From positions 1 through 64,000 of the forward strand of contig CAZSXR010000004.1 in assembly GCA_964611335.1 (NCBI GenBank): a DNA stretch of 64,000 bases, read 5' to 3'. Positions 34,678-43,698 of the stretch are shown here, piece after piece (position 1 is the stretch's first letter; each line of letters opens with the position of its first letter). Made by a program: the position numbers and the translations under genes. The stretch is from BOG-1112 sp964611335 (lineage in GTDB: Bacteria > Bdellovibrionota_B > Oligoflexia > Oligoflexales > Bog-1112). A model generated the notes under the pieces. The model had not been told where the DNA came from. It ran no database searches and worked only from the letters and a program-made list of their open reading frames with translations.

Positions 34678-34782
34678 GAAATAAGTTCATACACAATAAT
34701 CTTCAGAGATTTAGGAAGTTCTAGAAAGCTGCCCTATCAAACAAGCGAAGATTTCAAGTACTAAGAAGGAAGGATCCGCATT

Positions 34783-35052
34783 ATGGCTTTTTCAACACAA
34801 CGAAAAGCTGAAATTATTAAAGAGCATCAAAAACATCCTGCAGACACAGCATCTCCAGAAGTGCAAATCGCTTTGTTATCAGAGCGTTTGACTTATCTGA
34901 ATGAGCACTTCAAAGGGAATGAAAAGGATCATCATTCACGTCGCGGGTTGATGAAGCTGGTTGGGCAAAGACGCCAACTTCTAAACTATCTTCACAAAAA
35001 AGATAGCTCTGCCTACAAAGCCCTCATTTCTAAACTTGGAATCCGAAAATAA
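34783..35052 (+). CDS. rpsO: Ribosomal protein uS15
   Basis: A small-subunit protein that binds 16S rRNA helices early in assembly. The sequence has the family features TASPEVQIALLSERLTYLNEHFK, DHHSRRGLMKLVGQRRQLLNYL and a C-terminal Y-x-x-L-I-x-x-L-G-I-R end. The length of 89 residues is exactly normal. The rpsO-pnp order is widely conserved. A ribosome-binding site (AAGGAAGGA) sits just upstream. Confidence 0.97.
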   Translation: MAFSTQRKAEIIKEHQKHPADTASPEVQIALLSERLTYLNEHFKGNEKDHHSRRGLMKLVGQRRQLLNYLHKKDSSAYKALISKLGIRK

Positions 35053-35173
35053 AAAAATATCTGCCAACAAAGCCTGTTATGCTAAGATCTTTTTTAGTCT
35101 GGCGCCTGTCTCGAAGAGCTATGGCAGTTAATCTAAACTCCTTTTTATCTCACACCCTCAAAGGGAAACGACA

Positions 35174-37270
35174 ATGTCAATAGTACGCGAAGTAGTTATC
35201 AACGGAAGAACCGTCAAATTTGAATTTCAAAAGTATGCGAAGCAGGCCAATGGCTCCGTCATGGTAAGTTCTGGTGGCACACAAGTTTTAGTAACTGCTT
35301 GTGCCTCAGAAAAACCAATGACAGGCGTGGACTTCTTTCCACTCGGTGTCGATTATATTGAGAAATTTTATGCAGCTGGACGTGTTCCTGGTGGTTACTT
35401 CAAACGCGAAGGTCGTCCTTCTGATTCTGCAGCTTTAACAGCTCGTCTGATCGATCGCCCTCTGCGTCCTTTATTTCCAAAAGGCTTCAAAAATGAAACA
35501 GTGATCACTGCAACTGTTCTTTCTTATGAGCATGGGCATGCTCCTGCACCACTTGCAAGTGTTGGTGCCAGCGTTGCTTTGATGATCAGTGATATCCCCT
35601 TCAACGGACCGATCGCTAGTTTAAGCATCGGCTTGAGAGATGGTGAATATGTTATCGATCCTTTCGAAGGAGAAGAAGGTCAAAACACACTCGACCTTAA
35701 TATCGCTTGCAGTCCTGATGCCGTGTTGATGGTAGAAGCGGGAGCTAAAGAAGTTTCTGAAAAAGAAATGTTGGATGCTATCAATTACGCTCACAACATG
35801 ATGAAGCCATTTTTTGCTTTGCAATACGAAATTCAAAAAGAAATCGGCAAAGAAAAAATGGCATTTTCTTCTGGTGAAGAAGATGCAGATTTTGCAGAAA
35901 AAATTCGTAATTTTATCAAAGCTCCTATCGCTGCAGCTTTTGCTATTCGTGAGAAAAAAATTCGGAACAAAGCTGTCTCCGAAGCAAAAGCGAGTGTACT
36001 TAAAGAATTCAACCCAACAAATGATTCCGCAGTTGAACAACGCATTGTTAAATTGTTTGTTCAATTTGAATCTGATTACATGCGTTCCATGATTTTGAAT
36101 GACAAGCGACGCATAGACGGTCGTGGTCTTGAAGACATCCGACCTATCACTTGTGAAACAGGTGTTCTTACACGTCCTCATGGAAACTCACTCTTCACAC
36201 GTGGTGAAACTCAAGCACTTGCTACAGTGACTTTAGCAGCTGCAGATGATCAGCAACGTTCTGAATCTTTGTGGGATACAGAGATTAAAGAGCGTTTTAT
36301 TCTTCATTACAATTTCCCACCTTTCAGTGTGGGTGAAGCTCGTATGCAAAGATCTCCAGGTCGACGTGAAATTGGTCACGGAAGTCTTGCAAGACGCGCA
36401 ATTTTTCCCGTCTTACCAAGTGAAAAAGATTTCGGTTATACCATCCGTCTCGTTTCTGAAACTTTAGAATCCAACGGTAGCTCTTCTATGGCTGCTGTTT
36501 GTGCAGGAACGATGGCTTTATTGCATGCTGGCGTGCCTCTTAACACTTCCGTTGCAGGTATTGCAATGGGTCTGATCAAAGAAGGCGAGCAATATTCTAT
36601 TCTTTCCGACATCTTGGGAGATGAAGATCACCTAGGTGATATGGATTTCAAAGTTTGCGGAACAAGCAAGGGTATTACAGCTCTGCAGATGGATATCAAG
36701 ATCGGTGGTCTTTCTTCAGACCTTATGCTTCAAGCTCTTGAGCAAGCAAAACGCGGTCGTATGCACATCTTGGGTAAAATGTCTGGTGCCATTTCTGATA
36801 CACAGGAATTGAGCGCATTGGCTCCAAGAATGTTCAAATTGAAAATTAGCGCAGATCGCATCAAAGATTTGATCGGTCCTGGTGGAAAGAACATCAAGAA
36901 GATCAGCTCAGACGCTGGTGTAAAAATGGACATCGAAGAAACAGGAATCATTTCCATTGTTGCTCCCGATGCATTGTCAGCACAAGCAGCAAAAACTTTG
37001 GTACGCAGTTACACAACGGTTCCACAGGTTGGTGAGATCTACCTCGGTAGAGTTTCCCGCATTGTAGACTTCGGTGTGTTTATTGAATTGAGACCAGGTG
37101 TAGATGGTCTCTGTCATATTTCTCAGCTTGATGACAAGCGCATAGAGAACATCGAAGAACTTGTTAAGATCGGTGATGAAGTAATTGTAAAAATCATCGA
37201 CATCGATAAACAAGGGCGTATTAAACTTTCACGTCGTGATGCATTCGGTTTGAAACCAACATTTTCCTAA
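35174..37270 (+). CDS. pnp: Polyribonucleotide nucleotidyltransferase (PNPase)
   Basis: A phosphorolytic 3'-5' exoribonuclease of the RNA degradosome. Two RNase PH domains are present. The second holds GRGLEDIRPITCETGVL and the active-site region PGRREIGHGSLARRA, then MDFKVCGTSKGITALQMDIK. A KH domain with DLIGPGGKNIKKISSDAGV and an S1 domain with GEIYLGRVSRIVDFGVFIEL end the protein. The length (698 residues) is normal. It follows rpsO by 121 nt; a cleavable hairpin for autoregulation is expected there but none is obvious. dut follows 27 nt later. Confidence 0.97.
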   Translation: MSIVREVVINGRTVKFEFQKYAKQANGSVMVSSGGTQVLVTACASEKPMTGVDFFPLGVDYIEKFYAAGRVPGGYFKREGRPSDSAALTARLIDRPLRPLFPKGFKNETVITATVLSYEHGHAPAPLASVGASVALMISDIPFNGPIASLSIGLRDGEYVIDPFEGEEGQNTLDLNIACSPDAVLMVEAGAKEVSEKEMLDAINYAHNMMKPFFALQYEIQKEIGKEKMAFSSGEEDADFAEKIRNFIKAPIAAAFAIREKKIRNKAVSEAKASVLKEFNPTNDSAVEQRIVKLFVQFESDYMRSMILNDKRRIDGRGLEDIRPITCETGVLTRPHGNSLFTRGETQALATVTLAAADDQQRSESLWDTEIKERFILHYNFPPFSVGEARMQRSPGRREIGHGSLARRAIFPVLPSEKDFGYTIRLVSETLESNGSSSMAAVCAGTMALLHAGVPLNTSVAGIAMGLIKEGEQYSILSDILGDEDHLGDMDFKVCGTSKGITALQMDIKIGGLSSDLMLQALEQAKRGRMHILGKMSGAISDTQELSALAPRMFKLKISADRIKDLIGPGGKNIKKISSDAGVKMDIEETGIISIVAPDALSAQAAKTLVRSYTTVPQVGEIYLGRVSRIVDFGVFIELRPGVDGLCHISQLDDKRIENIEELVKIGDEVIVKIIDIDKQGRIKLSRRDAFGLKPTFS

Positions 37271-37297
37271 ATTGAAAATTGAAAGGGAAGAGGCCTT

Positions 37298-37765
37298 ATG
37301 ATCTACTTGAAGTACGATGAAGACTGCGAACCATATTACAAGACTCATTTCAGTGCAGGAGCTGATTTAAAAGCTCGTACGCATCTTGTTTTAAAGGCAG
37401 GTGAAGTACGTAGAGTTCCTACAGGCGTCTGGATTGATAAAGTAGATTGGGACCAGGTCCCTAACGGTCACCTTCCCGAATTGCAAATACGCGCTCGTTC
37501 AGGACTTGCTTTCAATCATGGGATCACACTTGCAAATGCGGTAGGTACTATAGATGCAGATTTTCCTGATGAGATCCAAGTCTTACTTTGGAATTTTTCT
37601 CAACAGGATTACACCATTGAAAAGGGTGATCGCATCGCTCAGTTGGTTCTGAACGTGACTCAACGCGTACCAGGTCTTGGTGTGGGTGGAAAACGTATCG
37701 GTGGTTTTGGTTCTACCGGTAAGCATGATGAGCAGGTCTTTCCTGAAAGTCCTCTTCTCCAATAA
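37298..37765 (+). CDS. dut: dUTP diphosphatase
   Basis: A trimeric enzyme that hydrolyses dUTP to dUMP, keeping uracil out of DNA. All five motifs are visible: SAGADLKA (1), RSGLA (2), GTIDADFPDEIQVLL (3), GDRIAQLVL (4) and RIGGFGSTG (5). Motif 3 has DFPDE where DYRGE is usual, and the catalytic Asp is retained. The length (155 residues) is normal. It is probably the last gene of the rpsO-pnp-dut unit. Confidence 0.93.
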   Translation: MIYLKYDEDCEPYYKTHFSAGADLKARTHLVLKAGEVRRVPTGVWIDKVDWDQVPNGHLPELQIRARSGLAFNHGITLANAVGTIDADFPDEIQVLLWNFSQQDYTIEKGDRIAQLVLNVTQRVPGLGVGGKRIGGFGSTGKHDEQVFPESPLLQ

Positions 37766-37833
37766 ACTTCATCTCTATTTCCCCCTCTTTCTCTTATTAG
37801 ATTCCACTATCAAGCCTTTAACTTTAGTCAATG

Positions 37834-37866
37834 AGTTTATAAGTAAACTTATGAACTTTTATTCTC
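37834..37866 (+). terminator. Possible terminator after dut
   Basis: AGTTTATAAGT and ACTTATGAACT form an 11-bp AT-rich inverted repeat with one G-T wobble and a 2-nt spacer, followed by TTTTATTC. It is GC-poor and would fold only with a wider loop, so it is a weak candidate. It lies between the convergent ends of dut and the S41 protease. Confidence 0.3.
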
Positions 37867-40297
37867 TCGCAGCGGTCGATGCTTTGTTCAAATAAATAAT
37901 TTTGTAAAGGGGACTTCTCAGCTCGGAACTTTCGAGTGAAAGTCCCAGTGAAAGATTATTGGATAGGCGTTCTTTGATGGCTGTAACCTTAATCGGTATA
38001 TCCATTTCTTCGTGTGCTCCAATTTCGTGCGAAACATTTGGAGTTTCTTCAACCATCAGCTGCTTACCAGAAAGATTTATAACTCGAATGCTATCGAAGT
38101 GCACATCAAAATCACTTTCATTACTGACACGAACTTTAATACTTGTTGTTTCACCTGCTTTTAATTCTTTTTCCAAATTCGAGCTCACTGACAAAATAGC
38201 TTCGTTTCTATGGTTTATTTCAAGTGTAAATTCCTTTTCTGTTTTTTCAACTGCAATTCCATTTATAGCAATTCCAATTTGAAAAAGGACTTTTCCTGAT
38301 AACCAAGAACGTGGGATTTGAAAATCAATTTTAGCAGGAACTTTCTGCATAGGCTCTAACGTTCCCAAAAGGATTTCGGGGCTGTCCATTTCGCGATGTA
38401 AAGATCTTAAAAATACCGATGTTCTTTCAATGCTTTCTTGAGACAGATTCCTTACTTCAACAGAAACAGAAACACGATTCCCAGGAAAGATTTTCTCCGG
38501 CGTTGAAATTTTTAAATCCGTGACCTGAAGAGATCTCACAAGATTTTTATTGTTTTTTTCAAACCAACGAATGTTCCTCGCATTTAGAAAATTAGAAACT
38601 TCTGCATTCCAATTTTTTATTTTTTGTTTTATGTTTTTTTGAACTTTCGAGATTACAGAAGATCCATGAATTTCATGATTTGATCTTTTATTACTTTCAT
38701 TCTGTTTGTATTCATCAAAGATATTGAGTGCAAGTTCAACTTCTTTGCTTTTATCTGAAGGGGAATCTTCCTCAGGATCTTTAAGATAATAGCCATCGAT
38801 GCTTCCACTCGCCATTTCCATCTTGGATTTCGGAGTAAACCCTATAAAGGGACCATCGACTCTGTAACGATAATGACCCATAAGATTTTTGTTTATGTTT
38901 CGCTTCAAAATAGGATGTAACCAAATATCAGGCATTACACCCACACCCTGTATGGAAGATCCCGAAGGTGTGAGATAACGAGCTATAGTTAGTTTCAACG
39001 CTCTACCCGATGGAAGATCAAAAATAGTTTGGACGGTTCCCTTTCCATAGCTGGGTTGACCTATAATCATAGCCCTATCATGATCTTTCAGAGCGCCTGC
39101 GAGAATTTCACTCGCAGAAGCAGAATCTTCATCTATAAGAACTACTATAGGGCAATCCACATCTAAATTTTCATGATCTGCATATTCTGTTTCTACTTCA
39201 CTTCCTTTGACGGTTACTATGGAACCTTCAGATAGGAGTATTTTTGATATTTTTACAGCCTGATCGAGAAGACCACCAGGATTCGAACGAAGATCTATAA
39301 TAATTCCGTCTATTTTAGAATTTCTCATCGCAATATTTTTTTGTATCTCATTTCGAAGTCGCTCATAACTTTTTACAGAAAAGGTATCGAGCTTAAGCAT
39401 CAAAGCTTCATTATTTAAAGGTGTCTTCATACGACGAATCGTTACAGGATCAATTTGAACGAGCTCACGATTCATAGAGATATCAAAGGGTGCTTTTGCA
39501 TTTTCTCTCAAAAAAGTGAGAGTTGTGGAAGACCCCGGCAATCCTCTCATCACTTTTACAAGTTCTTCCAAAGACAGTCCAAAAGTTGCTTGACCATTTA
39601 CTGAAAGGATATTGTCAAAGGGATGAACGCCCGCTCTTGCAGCTGGGGAGTTTGGTAGAAGTTTCATAACCGTCACAAGACTGTCTCGTGACCCCACTAT
39701 AATTCCCAAACCTCCAAATTCTCCTTCTGTTCCTTCTTTTAATTCTTTGTAATCTTCTTCAGATAGTAGTCGGCTATAGGGATCTAAAGAAGAAATCATT
39801 ACACTCAATGTTTCGACTATAGAATTACGTGGTTTTTTTAACTTATGCGTTTCTGTAAGAAACTGTGCAATTTCAAATATACAAGCTATTTTCCCCAATT
39901 CATCTTTCACCCACTGCTTAGGAATTTTCTTAGTTACAGATTCATGATTAATCTCAATATAATCTTCACGAATTGTGTAATTTAAATCCCCATGATGTTT
40001 CATCGACTCTAAAGTCACTTCCAACATTTTTGAAAAATCAAATTGTTTTGTATCTACATAATAATTTTTAATAAGTGATAAAGACATTTGAACCAAAAGA
40101 AGATCTTCGTCTTCTGCTGAAGATAAAATCTTATCGTAAATACTCAGAAGATTTTTATCATCTTCTTGAAAAGTTGCTTTCTCTCTTTTCACATCCGCAA
40201 ATTCATAACGAATTTGTGGGATAAGAAGATGAAAGGAAATCAGTACCGAACACAGTATAAAAACAGTCACTAAGATTTTGATAAGGTACTTCCTCAT
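37859..40297 (-). CDS. S41 C-terminal processing peptidase with PDZ domain and long C-terminal extension
   Basis: A periplasmic serine protease of the CtpA/tail-specific family, anchored by an N-terminal hydrophobic helix (ILVTVFILCSVLISFHLLI). A PDZ domain (GGLGIIVGSRDSLV, NSPAARAGVHPFDNILSVNG) recognises substrate C termini. The Ser-Lys dyad is in DEDSASASEILAGAL (about residue 394) and QPSYGKGTVQT (about 418). At 812 residues it is roughly twice the usual length. The last part (from about 600) contains two beta-sandwich-like segments such as NRVSVSVEVRNLSQESI and TSIKVRVSNESDFDVHFDSI, resembling CARDB-type adhesion modules. It is divergent from the TPR gene at 40433. Confidence 0.88.
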   Translation of the reverse strand: MRKYLIKILVTVFILCSVLISFHLLIPQIRYEFADVKREKATFQEDDKNLLSIYDKILSSAEDEDLLLVQMSLSLIKNYYVDTKQFDFSKMLEVTLESMKHHGDLNYTIREDYIEINHESVTKKIPKQWVKDELGKIACIFEIAQFLTETHKLKKPRNSIVETLSVMISSLDPYSRLLSEEDYKELKEGTEGEFGGLGIIVGSRDSLVTVMKLLPNSPAARAGVHPFDNILSVNGQATFGLSLEELVKVMRGLPGSSTTLTFLRENAKAPFDISMNRELVQIDPVTIRRMKTPLNNEALMLKLDTFSVKSYERLRNEIQKNIAMRNSKIDGIIIDLRSNPGGLLDQAVKISKILLSEGSIVTVKGSEVETEYADHENLDVDCPIVVLIDEDSASASEILAGALKDHDRAMIIGQPSYGKGTVQTIFDLPSGRALKLTIARYLTPSGSSIQGVGVMPDIWLHPILKRNINKNLMGHYRYRVDGPFIGFTPKSKMEMASGSIDGYYLKDPEEDSPSDKSKEVELALNIFDEYKQNESNKRSNHEIHGSSVISKVQKNIKQKIKNWNAEVSNFLNARNIRWFEKNNKNLVRSLQVTDLKISTPEKIFPGNRVSVSVEVRNLSQESIERTSVFLRSLHREMDSPEILLGTLEPMQKVPAKIDFQIPRSWLSGKVLFQIGIAINGIAVEKTEKEFTLEINHRNEAILSVSSNLEKELKAGETTSIKVRVSNESDFDVHFDSIRVINLSGKQLMVEETPNVSHEIGAHEEMDIPIKVTAIKERLSNNLSLGLSLESSELRSPLYKIIYLNKASTAARE

Positions 40298-40432
40298 AAA
40301 GCCTCTTAGTCTGTTCGGCCAAAGAGCTAAAAATCGTTAATCCATAAGAAGCTAAAACCTAATTTAAATAGAGTAATTAGGAGAAATTATTGAATTATAA
40401 AAATTATTATCCGATAGGAGGGATATGGGGGT

Positions 40433-41926
40433 TTGGTGATTTTGAGAAAACTTTCAAATTTATCCAGCTTAAATAAGAACTTAGGTTTAAGCCTTTTTGT
40501 TCTTAGCTTATTTATTCCTTTAAAAACAATAGGTTCTGAACTACCTAAAAGTCTTAAAGATCTCGAGACGCTCGAGACGAGAGTCTTTACAGACTACGAC
40601 GATTATCTCCCTGAAATTGAATCGAGTGTTGTTCTCGAAATACAAAAAGATCCTTACTCTGCTTATGCTCACTACTTGCTAACATATGTCTATCTTAGAC
40701 TTTACTCACAAAATACTAAAGAAGCGGAACTAGCAAAGAAAGCAGATAGCTCTGCGCAGCAAGCAATGCTACTCGAACCTAAGAGTGAGTTTGGCTATCT
40801 GGCAATGAGCGATGTCTATCAAAGTTTGGGATTTCAAGAACAGGCATGGGCTTATTTGAAAATGATTAAGAGCCCGTCCTGGAGAGCCATGTATAGGCTT
40901 ATTAAATTTCAATACGAGCCTGTAAGTTCTTTCAAGGCCTATAAAGCACTTGAATTCTGTGCCCTTGAACATCCTGAAAGCAGAGGGATTCTTGTACCCT
41001 TAATTTTAAATGTCATGAAGAATTTTAATGAAGAAACCCTTTCCGCTTCTTTAAAAAAATTAAATAAAGAATTTGATCACCCACTTCTAAAACAGGAACT
41101 GGCAGTTTACGATATAGCTAAAGGTAAATTAGCTGAAGCTGAAAATATCTTTGACAGTTTGAAACCTTCCTACAATAAATTTCCTGAAATCGCTTTAAAT
41201 TATGGAAATCTCCTACTCACCGAATTTCATAAAAAAAACAAAGCTTATAAAATTGAACAGGAAACTTTACAAATAAAAGCTCTTCCTAAAATCATCTACG
41301 ATAGAATTTCGTTGCAAATTGCATTGATGCATTTAGATAAAATGGAAACGAATTTATTTTTCCAAAAGGCTGCACATGTTTTAGAAAATAGCAGTGACCC
41401 CCTATCCACAATGGAAGTTCTCGCTTTAGCTATAGCTCAACAGAATCCTGAGAATTTGAGCCCTTATATGTCGCGTCTCAGTTCTAAAATCCACGTTAAC
41501 TCTGACTTCTATGCTATGTTGGGACGTTTGTATGCCGAGAATTTGGGAGATCAAATAGAGGCCATACATAATTTTACAAAGGCTCTGGTTTTAGAACCAG
41601 GAAACTTTGCCTATTATGATTCGATCGGGGTTTCATATTTTAGACTGAATCAGTTTAAAAGTGCGCTTGGTGCATTTACAAAAGCAACAAAATTGAATCC
41701 AGAAGACTCCGTTGCATTTTACAATATGGCCTGTGTTTATTCGAGAGAGGGAAGACAGGATCTCGCTTGGAGCAGTTTGAAACACGCTATTCAACTCGAT
41801 CCTTCTTTGGAGATTACAGCACGAGATGATTCTGATCTTGCTGCATTGAAAAAGCTTTCCTCTTTTAAAATGTTAACGTCTCCTAACGAAGAAATTTTGA
41901 AACCCGCCAGTTCAAATCAAGATTAA
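40433..41926 (+). CDS. TPR-repeat protein with N-terminal signal/anchor
   Basis: A 497-residue protein with an N-terminal hydrophobic segment (LGLSLFVLSLFIPLKTIGS), probably exported. TPR-like helices fill the rest, the clearest being IEAIHNFTKALVLEPGNFAYYD, IGVSYFRLNQFKSALGAFTKA and MACVYSREGRQDLAWSSLKHAIQLDP near the C terminus. The start is uncertain: AGGAGG (40416-40421) precedes TTG 40433 by 11 nt, and GTG 40436 or TTG 40442 are alternatives. It has no assigned function. It lies between the divergent S41 protease and the convergent namZ gene. Confidence 0.75.
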   Translation: MVILRKLSNLSSLNKNLGLSLFVLSLFIPLKTIGSELPKSLKDLETLETRVFTDYDDYLPEIESSVVLEIQKDPYSAYAHYLLTYVYLRLYSQNTKEAELAKKADSSAQQAMLLEPKSEFGYLAMSDVYQSLGFQEQAWAYLKMIKSPSWRAMYRLIKFQYEPVSSFKAYKALEFCALEHPESRGILVPLILNVMKNFNEETLSASLKKLNKEFDHPLLKQELAVYDIAKGKLAEAENIFDSLKPSYNKFPEIALNYGNLLLTEFHKKNKAYKIEQETLQIKALPKIIYDRISLQIALMHLDKMETNLFFQKAAHVLENSSDPLSTMEVLALAIAQQNPENLSPYMSRLSSKIHVNSDFYAMLGRLYAENLGDQIEAIHNFTKALVLEPGNFAYYDSIGVSYFRLNQFKSALGAFTKATKLNPEDSVAFYNMACVYSREGRQDLAWSSLKHAIQLDPSLEITARDDSDLAALKKLSSFKMLTSPNEEILKPASSNQD

Positions 41927-41929
41927 ATC

Positions 41930-43123
41930 TTAGCTTTCTGTAGCATGAACTATAAAGCGTTCTCGATTGTATAGCAGATATTGTGCAGATTTTTTTAGAA
42001 AGGCTTCATTCCCTTCTTCCCAAAACGGCTCTGCTAGATGAAAATCATCGAAATGTTTTTGAAAATCTTCAGAACCTATAATTAAGACCATAGGTTTGCG
42101 TTTGTATTCATATTCATAAGGAGGTTCTTTCCATTTAAACTCTCGTGGATATTCTTCGCTAACTGCATGCATGATGGCAAGACAGAGTGCATAACTTTTT
42201 ACAAGATCATGTTCCGTAACGTGGATTTGAAAGCCATTGCAAACAGTTCCTGCCCATTTGCCAAACGAAGGCATAAAATTTGTAGGACGGAGAAAAATTC
42301 CCGAAGATAAATTTTTTGAAAGACTAGTTATATGCTTCACAAGACGAACTGAATCTTTGATGAAAGGGGCGCCGATAAGCTGAAAAGGCAATGTTGTACC
42401 TCTTCCTTCTGAAAGATTTGTTCCTTCCAACATAACCAAACCAGGATACAAAATGACGGAATCCCAGCTTGGGAGATTGGGTGAGGTCAGTATCCAGGGT
42501 CTTTTGAGTTGCCCCCAAGTCTCCCAAGGTTTCCATCCTGAAAGAGGGATGATTTCTAAATTTGCAGAAATTTCTCTATTAAAAAGTTGAGCACATTCTG
42601 CAACAGTAAGCCCGTGACGCATTGGTATTTCATCAGGACCTACAAAAGAACGGCAATTGGAATCCAGATTACGCCCTTCGATATGCGTTCCGCCAAGAGG
42701 ATTTACACGATCGAGGATAACAACTCTCTTTGAATATTTTTTTGCAGCTTCAAGACAAGCACGTACTGTTGCTTTGAATGTGTAAACACGACAGCCGACA
42801 ATTTGTATGTCTATAAGAATGGTGTCTATACCTTCTAACATTTCTTGCGTAGGTTCGCGAGTTTCGGAGTAAAGACTGTAGATAGGAATTCCTGAAGGGT
42901 CTTTGCTATGTTGGGTTTCAATCATGTTGTCTTGAACGGTCGCGACGAGTCCGTGTTGGGGACCAAAGAGCATAGCGATGCGATTGTCGAGTGCCTCTTG
43001 AAGAAGGGGAAGCGCATGTTTGAAATTCTTTGCAACAGACGCTTGGTTGCAAAGAAGGGCGCATTTGCCCCAATCTTTTCCAAGACTAGGATTGTTTAAG
43101 AGAACTTCTAAACCAATTTCCAT
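41930..43123 (-). CDS. namZ: Exo-beta-N-acetylmuramidase NamZ-like protein (DUF1343)
   Basis: A member of the DUF1343 family, whose characterised members (NamZ, GH171) release N-acetylmuramic acid from peptidoglycan fragments. Family blocks are complete: FGPQHGLVATVQDNM, PIYSLYSETREPT, IDTILIDIQIVGCRVYTF, VVILDRVNPLGG, PMRHGLTVAECAQLFN, SPNLPSWDSVILYPGLVMLEGTNLSEGRGTTLPF and LIGAPF. No signal peptide is seen, so the protein may act in the cytoplasm on recycled muropeptides. The assignment to the family is firm and the substrate is inferred. Confidence 0.85.
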   Translation of the reverse strand: MEIGLEVLLNNPSLGKDWGKCALLCNQASVAKNFKHALPLLQEALDNRIAMLFGPQHGLVATVQDNMIETQHSKDPSGIPIYSLYSETREPTQEMLEGIDTILIDIQIVGCRVYTFKATVRACLEAAKKYSKRVVILDRVNPLGGTHIEGRNLDSNCRSFVGPDEIPMRHGLTVAECAQLFNREISANLEIIPLSGWKPWETWGQLKRPWILTSPNLPSWDSVILYPGLVMLEGTNLSEGRGTTLPFQLIGAPFIKDSVRLVKHITSLSKNLSSGIFLRPTNFMPSFGKWAGTVCNGFQIHVTEHDLVKSYALCLAIMHAVSEEYPREFKWKEPPYEYEYKRKPMVLIIGSEDFQKHFDDFHLAEPFWEEGNEAFLKKSAQYLLYNRERFIVHATES

Positions 43124-43220
43124 AGTTCCACCATTTTGTGATTAAGACCTTTTATTAGCATGCTTGGAATGCGTGCGGAAATAAACTGCTTTTTGTGGGC
43201 TGCGCTTGTAGGAAAGACTC

Positions 43221-43637
43221 TTAGGCAACAGAACGAGAAGATCCTTGAGTGGATTCATCGACCTGTTCAATCTGATCAAGTTTTTTGTTGAGAAACTCTG
43301 TCAATCTTTTTTCTTCTTCAGGATCTATTTGAATAATACGGATGGAAATTCCAGGGGGCTCACCAAGACTTTCTGCTTCTTCAGGATAAAGAATTTTCGC
43401 AATTTTCCCGTTAAAAAAGGTAACTTGACCAGGATCTGTCTCAAGCCAGACTTCTACAATGCTTGAAGTTGTAAAAGGAAAACGACCTGGTTGCTTGGAT
43501 TCTAGAAAGAACCCTTTTGCAGTTACATCTTTGGTTTCGAGATCATAACGAACATCGGAACCTATAGAACCCATGATGACATGCAGGGCTTTGTCTAATT
43601 GCAAACGGGCATTACGCCTTACTTCTTTGTTACTCAT
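43221..43637 (-). CDS. PilZ-domain protein (c-di-GMP binding)
   Basis: A 138-residue single-domain protein. The c-di-GMP-binding pattern is present: RRNAR gives the R-x-x-x-R element near residue 6-11, and DVTAKG gives the D-x-S/T-x-x-G element near residue 39. A beta-barrel core and a C-terminal helix (EEEKRLTEFLNKKLDQIEQ) follow. Such proteins couple c-di-GMP to motility, adhesion or secretion by binding partners, which are not evident here. A hairpin that includes the ribosome-binding site lies directly upstream. Confidence 0.85.
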   Translation of the reverse strand: MSNKEVRRNARLQLDKALHVIMGSIGSDVRYDLETKDVTAKGFFLESKQPGRFPFTTSSIVEVWLETDPGQVTFFNGKIAKILYPEEAESLGEPPGISIRIIQIDPEEEKRLTEFLNKKLDQIEQVDESTQGSSRSVA

Positions 43638-43680
43638 CTTTGCCGACTCCTACTTTCATTCTTGTAGCTCATCGGCAAAG
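43638..43680 (-). promoter_or_regulatory. Leader hairpin overlapping the ribosome-binding site of the PilZ gene
   Basis: On the minus strand CTTTGCCGA (43672-43680) pairs with TCGGCAAAG (43638-43646), and an inner CTAC/GTAG stem encloses a loop. The Shine-Dalgarno GTAGGAG is partly in the inner stem and the outer stem ends at the start codon. The T-run is on the wrong side for this to be a terminator. Confidence 0.5.
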
Positions 43681-43698
43681 TTAAAAAAAAATTTAAGA

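Noticed and set aside
40425..40439. Tiny frame ATG-GGG-GTT-TGG-TGA overlapping the TPR gene start
   Set aside because: It is only 3 nt from the AGGAGG and four codons long; it may be chance, so it is not annotated.
40561..40586. Tandem 9-bp repeat CTCGAGACG
   Set aside because: Two copies only, inside coding sequence (Leu-Glu-Thr twice); no sign of function.
43638..43680. Intrinsic terminator of the DsbA-like gene
   Set aside because: The T-run lies before the hairpin on the minus strand, so termination is not expected; a leader hairpin of the PilZ gene fits better.
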